Source: Kurthia sibirica
GTDB taxonomy: Bacteria; Bacillota; Bacilli; Bacillales_A; Planococcaceae
Direction of reading: 5' to 3'
NCBI RefSeq assembly: GCF_003143975.1
Contig: NZ_QFVR01000019.1
Location: 1-64,000 of the forward strand
Length of the DNA stretch: 64,000 bases
Within the stretch, counting starts at the first letter, position 1, and the number at the start of each line of letters is the position of its first letter. Below the pieces are notes generated by a model. The model was not told the DNA's origin and searched no databases. It saw nothing but the letters and a program-made list of their open reading frames with translations. Made by a program: the position numbers and the translations under genes. Positions 46,039 to 55,126 of the stretch are shown in pieces.

Positions 46039-46533
46039 ATGAAAGTTTACTATGATACTCTTCACGCATGTAGTGAAGAAATCTATCTTGCCGCCACAGA
46101 CATAGGACTATGTTTTGTCAGTAATTCTTATAATGAAATGATTGATTGGCTTACCAAACGCCAAGCTTCGGAATTTATACATGATCAAGACAAGATGCAA
46201 CCTTATATGGAGCAGTTTGCATATTATTTTTCAGGAGAAAAGCAACAGTTTGATGCAATTCCTTTAGATATTAATGGTACTGACTTTCAAATGGCAGTTT
46301 GGCAGGAGTTACGTACGATACACTTTGGCGAAACATGTTGTTATTCAGATATTGCTCAAGCAATCGGTAAACCAACAGCTGTCAGAGCGGTGGCTTCAGC
46401 AATTGGAAAAAATCCATTGCTCGTCATCATACCTTGTCATCGGGTCATCGGCAAAAATGGTAAACTAACAGGCTTTAGAAGCGGTCTCGCTTTGAAAAAA
46501 CAATTGCTTGCTCTCGAAAAGACAACTTCATGA
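46039..46533 (+). CDS. adaB: Methylated-DNA-protein-cysteine methyltransferase
   Basis: A suicide enzyme that removes methyl groups from O6-methylguanine. The 164-aa product has the acceptor C133 in IPCHRVIGKNG, the recognition helix with RAVASAIGKNPL and the C-terminal GFRSGLALKKQLLALE. Operon with adaA, so induced by alkylation damage. Confidence 0.95.
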   Translation: MKVYYDTLHACSEEIYLAATDIGLCFVSNSYNEMIDWLTKRQASEFIHDQDKMQPYMEQFAYYFSGEKQQFDAIPLDINGTDFQMAVWQELRTIHFGETCCYSDIAQAIGKPTAVRAVASAIGKNPLLVIIPCHRVIGKNGKLTGFRSGLALKKQLLALEKTTS

Positions 46534-46600
46534 AAAAATGCCGACAGTAAACCACTTCCTTGTGTTGACAGTTCACTTGCCGATATTTTTTCTAGTATAA

Positions 46601-46640
46601 AAGAAGGTTCAGAAATCCTTTAGGATTTCTGAACCTTTTG
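46601..46640. terminator. Bidirectional terminator
   Basis: AAGGTTCAGAAATCC-TTTA-GGATTTCTGAACCTT, a 15-bp perfect stem, followed by TT on plus and by T residues on minus. Serves adaAB and the convergent phosphoribosyltransferase gene. Confidence 0.9.
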
Positions 46641-46642
46641 TG

Positions 46643-47203
46643 TTAATCCAGGCATTCAACCATGGCATTTGTAAAGAGGGGTAATTCATTTAAATGGAAA
46701 ACATCTTGTCGATCCACAGAATCACCTTCTACTAAAATACAAGCTTTTGCTACTATTTTACCGCCTGCTTTGTTAACGAGACGCTCAAGTGCTTCTAATG
46801 ATGAACCAGAGCTAATAACATCATCAATAATGGCCACGCGTTTATAATTTAAAAATGCCGCATCTTCATAATCCAATGCAAGCAATTGTTTTTCCGCTGT
46901 TGTAATAGATTGTACTTCATGAATAATTGGTTTATTCATATACTTTTTAACTTGCTTGCGGGCAACAACATACCGCGGTAATTTTAAGTGTTTAGACAGT
47001 TCATATATTAATGGAATACCTTTTGCTTCCGCAGTAATTAGTACATCAATATGAGGAAGATGCTCAGCAATTGCTTCGGCAGCTGCACATACAAGATCGA
47101 CATCACCCAATAAATTAAAGCTGGCAATTGATAAATGATTATTAATTTTTATGATTGGTAAATGCCGTGTGAATCCAGCAATTTCAATAGTGTAGGTTTT
47201 CAT
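46643..47203 (-). CDS. Type I phosphoribosyltransferase (adenine/xanthine PRTase-like)
   Basis: A 186-aa purine-type phosphoribosyltransferase. The PRPP loop reads VAIIDDVISSGSSLEAL near residues 122-138 and the N-terminal part has VLITAEAKGIPLIYELSKHL as in Apt/Xpt. Base specificity cannot be read reliably; adenine or xanthine are the best guesses. ACGGAGG lies about 11 bp before the ATG. No purine riboswitch was found upstream. Confidence 0.85.
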   Translation of the reverse strand: MKTYTIEIAGFTRHLPIIKINNHLSIASFNLLGDVDLVCAAAEAIAEHLPHIDVLITAEAKGIPLIYELSKHLKLPRYVVARKQVKKYMNKPIIHEVQSITTAEKQLLALDYEDAAFLNYKRVAIIDDVISSGSSLEALERLVNKAGGKIVAKACILVEGDSVDRQDVFHLNELPLFTNAMVECLD

Positions 47204-47630
47204 GCAATTTATGCCTCCGTTTTTAATGACTTACTTGTCATTCTTCCTCTCATACATGCAGAAAATACAGAGGGAATTTCCAATAAATAAATGACTATTC
47301 ATTTATTTTAATATTAAAAAACCAATAGTACAACTTGTTTTTGTGACTTTTCTGAAGATATCAAAAGTGAATAAAATATCCAATTTATGTACAGATTGTC
47401 TTCTAGAAACTATGATATAATGTTTTTTACATATGACAAGACAGTATGGATATGTCGAAATCATGAACGAATTATGCGACTTCTAAATCGATATTTGCTA
47501 TTATGGAATCGAAAGATTTATTTTAACGTTGAAATATAGTATTTGAAAAGACTTAAAATGATTACTTAAGGGTAAGTGAAAGTACATAAGATATACGAAA
47601 ATGACTAGAAAGTGGAAGAAGGAGCTTATT
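47204..47630. other. Intergenic region and pncB leader
   Basis: This AT-rich gap of about 430 bp holds the divergent start regions. AATGAC/GTCATT forms a small stem at 47225-47242. The extended -10 box is listed separately; it leaves a leader of about 200 nt before pncB, long enough for a regulatory structure, but none could be assigned. Confidence 0.4.
47413..47421 (+). promoter_or_regulatory. Extended -10 promoter of pncB-nadE
   Basis: TGATATAAT is an extended -10 element without a clear -35 box. GACAAGACAG follows at 47435-47444 and could be part of an operator, for example for the niacin repressor NiaR, which is unproven. Confidence 0.4.
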
Positions 47631-49112
47631 ATGACAATAAATTATTCAGATGACAGCTTAGCTTTACACACGGATCTCTATCAAATTAACATGGCAGAAT
47701 CGTATTGGGCAGACGGTATTCACAATCGCAAGGCAGTTTTTGAACTGTATTTTAGAAAATTACCATTCGGTAATGGCTATGCGATATTCGCTGGATTGGA
47801 GCGGATGTTACGTTATTTACGTGACTTCAAATTTAGCGCTTCAGATATTGCCTATTTAAGAGATGAATTGCATTTTAAAGATGATTTTATTGACTATTTG
47901 AAAGATCTTCGTTTTACAGGTGATGTCTATTCGATGATTGAAGGCGAACTCGTATTTGGTAATGAACCAATTGTACGCATCGAAGCACCGCTTGTGGAGG
48001 CACAATTAGTCGAAACGGCGCTCTTAAATATTGTCAATTATCAAACTTTAATCGCTACGAAAGCGAGCCGTATAAAAAATGTTGCTGGCAATCAAACTGT
48101 GATGGAGTTTGGTACACGCCGTGCACAGGAAATGGATGCAGCAATTTGGGGTACTCGGGCAGCTATTATTGGGGGCTTCAGTTCGACGAGTAATGTTCGA
48201 GCGGGCAAATTATTTGATTTACCTGTATCTGGCACACATGCGCATTCATTAGTTCAAGCTTATCGTAGCGACTATGAAGCATTTCATGCATATGCGCGTC
48301 GCCATAAAGATTGTGTATTTTTAGTAGACACATATAATACGTTAAAGTCGGGTGTTCCTTCTGCTATACAAGTAGCAAAAGAACTCGGTGACACGATTAA
48401 TTTTATCGGGATTCGTTTAGATAGCGGTGATATCGCATTCTTATCGAAGGCAGCTCGTAAAATGCTCGATGAAGCAGGTTTTCCAGAAGCGAAAATTGTC
48501 GTATCCAATGATCTTGACGAGTATACAATGCTTAATTTGAAAGCACAGGGCGCCAAAGTAGATATGTGGGGAATCGGTACGAAGATTATTACGGCCTACG
48601 ATCAACCAGCGCTAGGAGCTGTTTATAAAATTGTATCAAGTGAAAATGATAAAGGTGAGATGATCGATTCTATTAAAATATCAGCTAATGCTGAAAAAGT
48701 GACAACGCCGGGACGCAAAAAACTGTATCGTATTATCGATCGTGAAAACGGTCGTGCTGAGGGCGATTATATTACGATGTATGATGAAGAACCACAAGCA
48801 GAAGAACGCTTGAAAATGTTCCATCCTGTCCATACTTTTATCTCGAAGTTTGTGACGAATTTTGAAGCGAAAAATCTGCATACCAAAGTAGTAGAAAATG
48901 GCAAAATTATTTATACGAGCCCAACGGTCAAAGCAATGAAGTCCTATGCGAAAGATAATTTAGAATTGCTGTGGGATGAATATAAACGTTCCATGAATCC
49001 AGAAGAATATCCAGTCGATTTAAGTCAAAAATGCTGGGATAACAAAATGGGGAATATTGAACGTGTAAAAGAGATGGTTGAAAAAGTGAGTAAAGGTATA
49101 GGGGGCTTTTAA
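47631..49112 (+). CDS. pncB: Nicotinate phosphoribosyltransferase PncB
   Basis: PncB makes nicotinate mononucleotide from nicotinate, PRPP and ATP, the entry of NAD salvage. The 493-aa product starts at the ATG at 47631, which has AAGGAG 7 bp upstream; the frame extends ten codons more. Marks are [25 protein letters not shown], the catalytic-His region [24 protein letters not shown] and DMWGIGTKI. nadE follows after 1 bp. Confidence 0.96.
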   Translation: MTINYSDDSLALHTDLYQINMAESYWADGIHNRKAVFELYFRKLPFGNGYAIFAGLERMLRYLRDFKFSASDIAYLRDELHFKDDFIDYLKDLRFTGDVYSMIEGELVFGNEPIVRIEAPLVEAQLVETALLNIVNYQTLIATKASRIKNVAGNQTVMEFGTRRAQEMDAAIWGTRAAIIGGFSSTSNVRAGKLFDLPVSGTHAHSLVQAYRSDYEAFHAYARRHKDCVFLVDTYNTLKSGVPSAIQVAKELGDTINFIGIRLDSGDIAFLSKAARKMLDEAGFPEAKIVVSNDLDEYTMLNLKAQGAKVDMWGIGTKIITAYDQPALGAVYKIVSSENDKGEMIDSIKISANAEKVTTPGRKKLYRIIDRENGRAEGDYITMYDEEPQAEERLKMFHPVHTFISKFVTNFEAKNLHTKVVENGKIIYTSPTVKAMKSYAKDNLELLWDEYKRSMNPEEYPVDLSQKCWDNKMGNIERVKEMVEKVSKGIGGF

Positions 49113-49113
49113 G

Positions 49114-49941
49114 ATGACGACTTTGCAACATGACATTATCGAGGAATTGCAAGTTTTACCTAAAATTGATGTAGCATTTGAAATTCGTCGCACCATCGAT
49201 TTTTTAAAATCCTATGCAAAAAAACATGTTTTTTTGCAAGGTTTTGTCCTCGGCATATCGGGGGGGCAGGACTCAACATTAGCAGGTAAATTAACGCAAC
49301 TCGCAGTCGATGAACTCAATGAAGAATTAGGGGAAGAACGTTACTCTTTTTGGGCGGTACGCTTACCTTATGGCGTGCAAGCAGACGAAGCCGACTGCTT
49401 GGCAGCCTTAGCCTATATTAAACCAACGACAATATATAAAGTGAATATTAAACCAGCTGTTGATGCTGGTGTACAGTCATTAAAAGATGCTGGCATTGAA
49501 CTATCAGATTTTGTAAAAGGTAATGAAAAAGCACGTGAACGTATGAAAGTACAATTTGCTATTGCAGCATCGAATGCCGCAGTTGTGATTGGTACGGATC
49601 ATGCAGCGGAAGCAATCACTGGCTTTTACACGAAATTTGGTGATGGTGGCGCTGATCTTACCCCATTATGGCGTCTCAATAAAAGACAGGGTAAAGAACT
49701 GCTAAAAGCGTTAAACTGTCCATCTATGCTTTATGATAAAGTACCAACGGCTGATTTGGAGGAAAATCGTCCATCATTACCAGATGAAGTCGCATTGGGT
49801 GTTAGCTATGATCAAATCGATGATTACTTAGAAGGCAAACCAGTTGAAGAGGCTGCGCGACATAAGATTGAAGGGCATTATTTACGTTCACAGCACAAAC
49901 GTCATTTACCAATTACGATCTATGATGATTTTTGGAAATAA
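49114..49941 (+). CDS. nadE: NH3-dependent NAD+ synthetase NadE
   Basis: NadE amidates nicotinate adenine dinucleotide to NAD+ with ammonia and ATP. The 275-aa size is that of the ammonia-dependent form, without a glutaminase domain. The PP-loop is [10 protein letters not shown] (47-55), with [23 protein letters not shown] and [15 protein letters not shown] further on. Same operon as pncB; nadD would be encoded elsewhere. Confidence 0.97.
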   Translation: MTTLQHDIIEELQVLPKIDVAFEIRRTIDFLKSYAKKHVFLQGFVLGISGGQDSTLAGKLTQLAVDELNEELGEERYSFWAVRLPYGVQADEADCLAALAYIKPTTIYKVNIKPAVDAGVQSLKDAGIELSDFVKGNEKARERMKVQFAIAASNAAVVIGTDHAAEAITGFYTKFGDGGADLTPLWRLNKRQGKELLKALNCPSMLYDKVPTADLEENRPSLPDEVALGVSYDQIDDYLEGKPVEEAARHKIEGHYLRSQHKRHLPITIYDDFWK

Positions 49942-49948
49942 TATAATT

Positions 49949-49991
49949 AAATGCTCGCTACCAATAGGACTTGGTAGCGAGCATTTTTTAT
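49949..49991 (+). terminator. Terminator of pncB-nadE
   Basis: AAATGCTCGCTACCA pairs with TGGTAGCGAGCATTT around a short loop, with a T tract. Confidence 0.92.
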
Positions 49992-50076
49992 TGGAGAAAA
50001 TCGGATTGTCGCATTTGTGTCGAGGGTAAAGAAAATGACTAAAAACAGTCACATGAATTTGCATTTTATTTCACAA

Positions 50077-50103
50077 TTGACAGGTAAAATATAGCAGTAT
50101 AAG
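50077..50103 (+). promoter_or_regulatory. Promoter of the nos-type operon
   Basis: TTGACA (50077-50082), 15 bp, TATAAG (50098-50103), 27 bp before the first gene. The -35 box is perfect but the spacer is short, which may indicate regulation. Confidence 0.5.
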
Positions 50104-50130
50104 AGAATGAAGAAAAGAGGAGAGAATCAA

Positions 50131-50706
50131 GTGAAAACATATCAAATTGGTTTAAGCGCGCTACTAATTGCGTCCCTATTGGCTGCTTGTGGAAATGACA
50201 AAGAAGCCACAAACAACAACACTTCATCTAAGACAGAGCAAGCAGACAAATCGGCTGCAGTAGCAACTAACTTAAAAGAACCAGCAGCAAATGAAGTATG
50301 TGCATTTTGTAATATGGAAGTATATAAAAAAAGCGATCAACAAGGTGCATTCACTGCGCAAGCAATTGATGATCAAGGTAAAAATCTATTTTTCGATGAT
50401 TCGGGCTGCATGTTAAATTATGAAAAAAAACATAAGGTTACACTTGATAAATATGTGAGAAACTATGATGATAAGGATTGGTTGAAGTTAGATCAAGCTG
50501 TCGTTGTAAAAGGTGATATGAAAACACCGATGAAATATGGCTTTGCATTTTTCAAAGATGACAAAGCAGCGAATGCCTTTATCGAAAAAAATCCAGAAGC
50601 TAAAATTGTGACAGTACATGATATTGATGATTTAGCACATAAAAAAATGGATATGATGAGCGGTTCGCACGATGATGACAAAGATAGTGATCATGATGGA
50701 CACTAA
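50131..50706 (+). CDS. nosL: NosL-like copper-binding lipoprotein (first copy)
   Basis: A 191-aa lipoprotein with lipobox LLAAC. NosL in denitrifiers binds Cu(I) outside the membrane and helps build the copper centre of nitrous oxide reductase. Family marks are the CAFCNMEVY motif, FDDSGCMLNY, and a C-terminal part with PMKYGFAFFKD. The tail is rich in His and Asp (SHDDDKDSDHDGH), an added likely metal site missing in the second copy. GTG start at 50131 with GAGGAG upstream; the ATG at 50107 lacks a ribosome binding site. Confidence 0.9.
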   Translation: MKTYQIGLSALLIASLLAACGNDKEATNNNTSSKTEQADKSAAVATNLKEPAANEVCAFCNMEVYKKSDQQGAFTAQAIDDQGKNLFFDDSGCMLNYEKKHKVTLDKYVRNYDDKDWLKLDQAVVVKGDMKTPMKYGFAFFKDDKAANAFIEKNPEAKIVTVHDIDDLAHKKMDMMSGSHDDDKDSDHDGH

Positions 50707-50716
50707 ATAAAAAAGT

Positions 50717-50744
50717 AAGAACCGGTTCCTACGAATCGGTTCTT
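50717..50744 (+). promoter_or_regulatory. Intercistronic hairpin between nosL and nosD
   Basis: AAGAACCG pairs with CGGTTCTT around a 12-nt loop and has no T tract. It may affect mRNA stability or partial termination between the first gene and the rest. Confidence 0.45.
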
Positions 50745-50770
50745 AAATGAATGTAATTGGAGGCACAAAG

Positions 50771-52048
50771 ATGAAATGGCGATTTTTAGTCATGTTCTTT
50801 ATTAGCTTCATCGGTTTTTCAGCAACGGCTCATGCGGAATCTTTGCAATCTCAAATCGATAAAACGCCGGATGGTGGCACGCTGAAGTTATTTGATCGCG
50901 TCTACAGAGAACAGGCAGTAATAAACAAACCGATTACCATCATCGGAGCAGAAAAAACATTGATGAAAGCGGGGGCAGAAAAAACGGTATTAACGATTGA
51001 AAATGCCAAGAATGTTCATTTGAAAAATTTAAATTTTTCACGTTCAAACTCTGCCATAGATGTGAAGAAATCTTCACATATTACGATTGAAAATATTAAA
51101 ATGGTGCGTATGTGGGGCGGCGTGACGATTCGTAATTCAAAAAATATTGCGATCAAAAATTTCACGATGCGTGGTCTAGATGGTCAATATGCGACGAAGG
51201 GGGCAGGAATAGCTGCCTATGATAGTGAGGATATTCAAATCGAAGACAGTTTTATAACAGAAGTGATGGATGCCTATTATCTTGAGCGTGTCACAGGCTC
51301 AACGATTTTAAATAATAAGGCAACCTATAGTCGATACGGTTTGCATTATATGTATGGTAAAGACATTTATGCGAAGGGTAATACACTTGAAAAAAATGTT
51401 ACAGGCATTATGCTGATGATTGCAGAAAATGCCGTACTCGAAAAAAATAATATTCAATATCAGAGCGATTGGAATAGTTCGGGATTCACATTATATAACG
51501 CCAAAAATATCGTGACTAAAAATAATAAACTGATTGGAAATCATACTGCTATATCGAGTCAAAATATGAAAAACTCCGTCATTCAAGATAATGTTTTCTT
51601 AACGAATCAAACGGCAGTGGAATTTACAGGCTCTGAAACGAATAATACAGTACACACAAATGATTTTTTAGGTAATATTGTCAATATACGATCAGATGGA
51701 ACATCCAGTGATATCGATGGTAATTTCTATGATGACTATGCTGGTTTTGATGTAAATGGTGATGGTTTTGGAGATGAAAAATACGTTGCACTACAGAGTT
51801 TTGGGCAATGGATGGTCAGGGAGCCGGCTTATCAGTATTTTATCGAATCACCAAGCGTTGTGTTACTCAATGAAATGGATCAGCAAACAAATAAGACCGA
51901 AAAAAATCAACTCGTCGATTCAAAACCACTCATGACAGCAATATCTGAAGAAAAGAGAAATTACTCGATTAATTATTTTCTTTTAATTTTTGGCATAATG
52001 CTCTTTGCAGGTGGCATCTACGGTTGGAGAAGGAGTGTTAAAATATGA
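50771..52048 (+). CDS. nosD: NosD-like copper-site maturation protein
   Basis: A 425-aa secreted protein of the NosD family: signal peptide ending near AHAES, then a right-handed beta-helix of CASH/PbH1 repeats (for example ITIENIKMVRMWGGVTIRNSKNIAIKNF), and a C-terminal membrane anchor (about 398-418) followed by WRRSVKI. In denitrifiers NosD works with NosF and NosY in maturing the CuZ site. GGAGG lies 8 bp before the ATG at 50771. ATGA overlap with the second nosL. Confidence 0.9.
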   Translation: MKWRFLVMFFISFIGFSATAHAESLQSQIDKTPDGGTLKLFDRVYREQAVINKPITIIGAEKTLMKAGAEKTVLTIENAKNVHLKNLNFSRSNSAIDVKKSSHITIENIKMVRMWGGVTIRNSKNIAIKNFTMRGLDGQYATKGAGIAAYDSEDIQIEDSFITEVMDAYYLERVTGSTILNNKATYSRYGLHYMYGKDIYAKGNTLEKNVTGIMLMIAENAVLEKNNIQYQSDWNSSGFTLYNAKNIVTKNNKLIGNHTAISSQNMKNSVIQDNVFLTNQTAVEFTGSETNNTVHTNDFLGNIVNIRSDGTSSDIDGNFYDDYAGFDVNGDGFGDEKYVALQSFGQWMVREPAYQYFIESPSVVLLNEMDQQTNKTEKNQLVDSKPLMTAISEEKRNYSINYFLLIFGIMLFAGGIYGWRRSVKI

Positions 52049-52494
52049 AAAAAATTCTACTAAGTATTGCGTTAGCAACATCCGTTTTATTGGCTGGATG
52101 TGGCGATAAAACATATGAGGCAAAAAAAATTAATCCGGCAACAGATATTTGTGAAATCTGTAATATGAGTATCGCAAATGAAAAATATGCGGGGCAAATT
52201 GCTTTGAAAAATGGCGATTACAAAATGTTCGATGATCTGGGCTGTTTAATGGATTACTATTCAACAATGAAAAAAGGTGATCTCGGTGAGGCGTTTATCA
52301 AGGATGAAACAGGAAAAGATTGGTTAGAAGTTGATCAAGCAACCTTCGTTTACGATAAAAATATTCCAACGCCAATGAGTTATGGAGTCATCGCATTTAA
52401 AGATGATGCAGCAGCAAAAGCATATATAAAAAAAGAAGGTGCAGGTAAAGTGATGTCGTTTACCGATTTAGAGAACTTTGATTGGGGAGCGTAA
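52045..52494 (+). CDS. nosL: NosL-like copper-binding lipoprotein (second copy)
   Basis: A 149-aa lipoprotein with lipobox LLAGC. It repeats the NosL marks: CEICNMSIANEKYAGQI, MFDDLGCLMDYY and PMSYGVIAFKDDAAAKAY. It is shorter than the copy at 50131 and lacks its His/Asp-rich tail. The two copies flank nosD. Their ~45% visible similarity suggests old duplication with divided roles. Confidence 0.9.
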   Translation: MKKILLSIALATSVLLAGCGDKTYEAKKINPATDICEICNMSIANEKYAGQIALKNGDYKMFDDLGCLMDYYSTMKKGDLGEAFIKDETGKDWLEVDQATFVYDKNIPTPMSYGVIAFKDDAAAKAYIKKEGAGKVMSFTDLENFDWGA

Positions 52495-52500
52495 TCAATT

Positions 52501-53310
52501 ATGAATCAATTATTTATTAAGCTTGAATGGAAACAAATGTTACGAAGTCGTTGGATGCAATTAGTTGGTGTATTATTCATCGTCATCTTTGCAGCAATCG
52601 CATTGATTCAACAGCTAGCCTTACCAGTCGATGGCTTTACGAGACAAACCGCGAGTTTTTTAAATCTATTATTATTTTTACTACCACTATTCGTTTTAAC
52701 AATCGGTAGTATGAGTGTAGCTAGCGATGTAGAATCGGGCTGGTATTCATTACTAAAAACATATCCACTCTCACTTAGTGGTTATATTTTTGGTAAGTAT
52801 GTATCACTCGTATTATCATTCTCATTAATATTATTACTTTCTTTTGCAGTTGTATTAATTATGAGTGGTGTTGCCGGAGCATTTCAATTACCGCTTGTCT
52901 TCGTATTCCTTGCAATATTGACAGTTCTTATTTTTGCAGCGATTGCGATTCTTTGCGGTGTTATTGCAAAAAATCGTCTACATGCCTTAGCATTGTCATT
53001 AGTCGTATGGGCGGCAGCATTACTATTATTATCCTATGTTTTAATGGCCATTGGCACATTCGTTGCAGGTCATGTCATGCTGAATTTGACGATTGTCATG
53101 ATTCATCTCAATCCTGCAGAATGGATTCGCTTTGGTTACTTCCTATTCTCAGGTCAAACAACAGTACTTGGTCCATCTTTTTATGATTTTACGGCGTTTT
53201 ATAATTCTTTTTTAGGTTATCTAATTTATATTGTCATAAGTGCAGCATGGATTTTAGGTCCTTTAGCTTTAGCTCAATGGTTATTATCTAGAAAGGGGCG
53301 AGTTGAGTGA
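52501..53310 (+). CDS. nosY: NosY-like ABC transporter permease
   Basis: A 269-aa membrane protein with six spans of the ABC-2/NosY type. The first span follows EWKQMLRSRWMQ, and GSMSVASDVESGWYSLLKTYPLSLSGYIFGKY is the conserved cytosolic loop. It pairs with the NosF ATPase, whose GTG overlaps its stop by 4 bp. Confidence 0.88.
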   Translation: MNQLFIKLEWKQMLRSRWMQLVGVLFIVIFAAIALIQQLALPVDGFTRQTASFLNLLLFLLPLFVLTIGSMSVASDVESGWYSLLKTYPLSLSGYIFGKYVSLVLSFSLILLLSFAVVLIMSGVAGAFQLPLVFVFLAILTVLIFAAIAILCGVIAKNRLHALALSLVVWAAALLLLSYVLMAIGTFVAGHVMLNLTIVMIHLNPAEWIRFGYFLFSGQTTVLGPSFYDFTAFYNSFLGYLIYIVISAAWILGPLALAQWLLSRKGRVE

Positions 53311-54011
53311 TTTTACAAGGACGAGCAGTCAAAAAAGTCTATTCATCTAACCAAGGTTTACAAGGTATTGATTTTGACATGCACAGCGGTCGAATCATCG
53401 CTCTAGCAGGTGGCAATGGTGCGGGTAAAAGTACACTGATCCGTTTGTTGATCGGAGAAGAAGTGCCAGATTCGGGTGAGTTAATATGGGCAGAGAATTT
53501 ATCGATGCGGTATATGCCAGATGATGTGAATTTCCCCCCGACATTAACAGCCTACGAAATAGTGCATCTGCTAAGCCAGTTGAAAAAATTGCCGCGTAGC
53601 AGAGTGGAAGAAGTGCTAAAGCGTGTTGGGTTGTGGGAGCATCGTAAACAATATGTTCGTCAATTTTCAAAAGGAATGCGTCAACGACTTAATCTTGCTC
53701 AAAGCTTACTTGGTGATGAGCAGTTATTAATCTTAGACGAGCCAACGAATGGTTTAGATTTACTGTGGATTGCTGAATTAAAGAAGATTTTACAAGAACA
53801 AAAAGATCTTGGGAAAACGATTCTATTTTCGACCCATTTACTCTCGTTTGCGGAGGAATTAGCAGATGATGTATTGTTATTACATGATGGGAAAATTTTG
53901 ATGAATGGACCACTGCAAGATGTATTACAACAATCTTCAGCCACCCATTTAGAGGAACTTTTCATGCGTGAAATAGGTCTAATAAGAAATAATGCGGCAA
54001 AACAGGACTAA
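53307..54011 (+). CDS. nosF: NosF-like ABC transporter ATPase
   Basis: A 234-aa ATPase. Walker A is GGNGAGKST (35-43), the signature FSKGMRQRLNLAQ and Walker B LLILDEPTNGLD, with the switch His in STHLL. Together with NosY it drives the NosD-dependent step of copper-site assembly in known systems. GTG start with AAAGGGG upstream. Last gene of the operon. No nosZ is present. Confidence 0.92.
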   Translation: MILQGRAVKKVYSSNQGLQGIDFDMHSGRIIALAGGNGAGKSTLIRLLIGEEVPDSGELIWAENLSMRYMPDDVNFPPTLTAYEIVHLLSQLKKLPRSRVEEVLKRVGLWEHRKQYVRQFSKGMRQRLNLAQSLLGDEQLLILDEPTNGLDLLWIAELKKILQEQKDLGKTILFSTHLLSFAEELADDVLLLHDGKILMNGPLQDVLQQSSATHLEELFMREIGLIRNNAAKQD

Positions 54012-54020
54012 ATAAACAGG

Positions 54021-54058
54021 AAACGTGAAACACAGTAATTGTTGTTTCACGTTTTTTT
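54021..54058 (+). terminator. Terminator of the nos-type operon
   Basis: AACGTGAAAC pairs with GTTTCACGTT, followed by seven T residues. Confidence 0.9.
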
Positions 54059-54175
54059 ATACAAACATTGCCAGTAAAGAGGGTATAATAGACTTAGTGA
54101 AACCACCTATTGTTTATTACATACACGATCCCATTTATGAAGTGATGATGAAAAATAGAACTTGGAGGAACAACG

Positions 54176-55126
54176 ATGGAAACAATGACGAAATTACAGG
54201 CAGTAATCGATAATATTGAAAAAGTAATGATTGGTAAAAAACATATAGCCGAACTAAGTGTAGTCGCATTATTAGCACAGGGACATGTCTTGTTAGAAGA
54301 TGTACCAGGTGTTGGTAAAACTATGATGGTGCGCGCACTTGCCAAATCGGTCAGTGCTGACTTTAAGCGGATCCAGTTCACACCAGATCTTCTACCATCT
54401 GATGTCATTGGGGTATCCATCTATAACCCAAAAGAAATGGAATTTCATTTTAGACCGGGTCCTATTATGGGGAATATTGTGTTGGCCGATGAAATTAATC
54501 GTACGTCGCCTAAAACACAAGCAGCATTGCTCGAAGGAATGGAAGAAGCGGCAGTTACAGTTGATGGTGTAACGCGCCAAATATCAAAACCTTTCTTCGT
54601 TATGGCTACACAAAACCCAATTGAATATGAAGGAACCTACCCATTACCAGAAGCGCAACTTGATCGTTTTTTATTGAAGTTAAAAATGGGCTATCCATCA
54701 AAAGAAGATGAAATTGAAGTATTACGCCGCGCAGAAGGGGAACGCCCAATCAACGGCTTACAATCAGTTATTACGATTGAAGAATTACTGAAATTACAAG
54801 AAGAAGTACATCAAGTGGCGGTATCTGATTTATTGAAAACATATATTGTATCTTTAGCACAGGCTACCCGCCAACATCCTTCCGTATACTTAGGTGCTAG
54901 CCCACGTGCTTCCATCTCATTGATGAAAGCGGCTCAAGCATATGCGGTTTTAAGAGGCCGCAATTACGTGACACCAGATGATGTACAGTATCTAGCCCCC
55001 TTTGTTATGTCGCATCGCGTTATTCTAAAACCTGAAACACGCTACGAAAATATTACAACGGAAGATATTATTGCGCGTATACTAATTGAAACACCCGTGC
55101 CGGTGAGAAAAATGGATTATTTATGA
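54176..55126 (+). CDS. MoxR family AAA+ ATPase
   Basis: A 316-aa AAA+ protein of the MoxR class, chaperone-like ATPases that work with von Willebrand or DUF58 proteins. Walker A is DVPGVGKT (42-49), Walker B LADEINRTSPKTQAALLE, sensor 1 ATQNP. AGGAGG-like GGAGGAAC precedes the ATG. A TATAAT at 54084-54089 may be its -10 box. First of three coupled genes, matching yeaC-yeaD-yebA of B. subtilis upstream of guaA. Confidence 0.94.
   Translation: METMTKLQAVIDNIEKVMIGKKHIAELSVVALLAQGHVLLEDVPGVGKTMMVRALAKSVSADFKRIQFTPDLLPSDVIGVSIYNPKEMEFHFRPGPIMGNIVLADEINRTSPKTQAALLEGMEEAAVTVDGVTRQISKPFFVMATQNPIEYEGTYPLPEAQLDRFLLKLKMGYPSKEDEIEVLRRAEGERPINGLQSVITIEELLKLQEEVHQVAVSDLLKTYIVSLAQATRQHPSVYLGASPRASISLMKAAQAYAVLRGRNYVTPDDVQYLAPFVMSHRVILKPETRYENITTEDIIARILIETPVPVRKMDYL

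Noticed and set aside
47204-47600. Purine riboswitch upstream of the phosphoribosyltransferase gene
   Set aside because: None of the conserved core segments (CTACC, TATNATG) were found in the right order on the minus strand.
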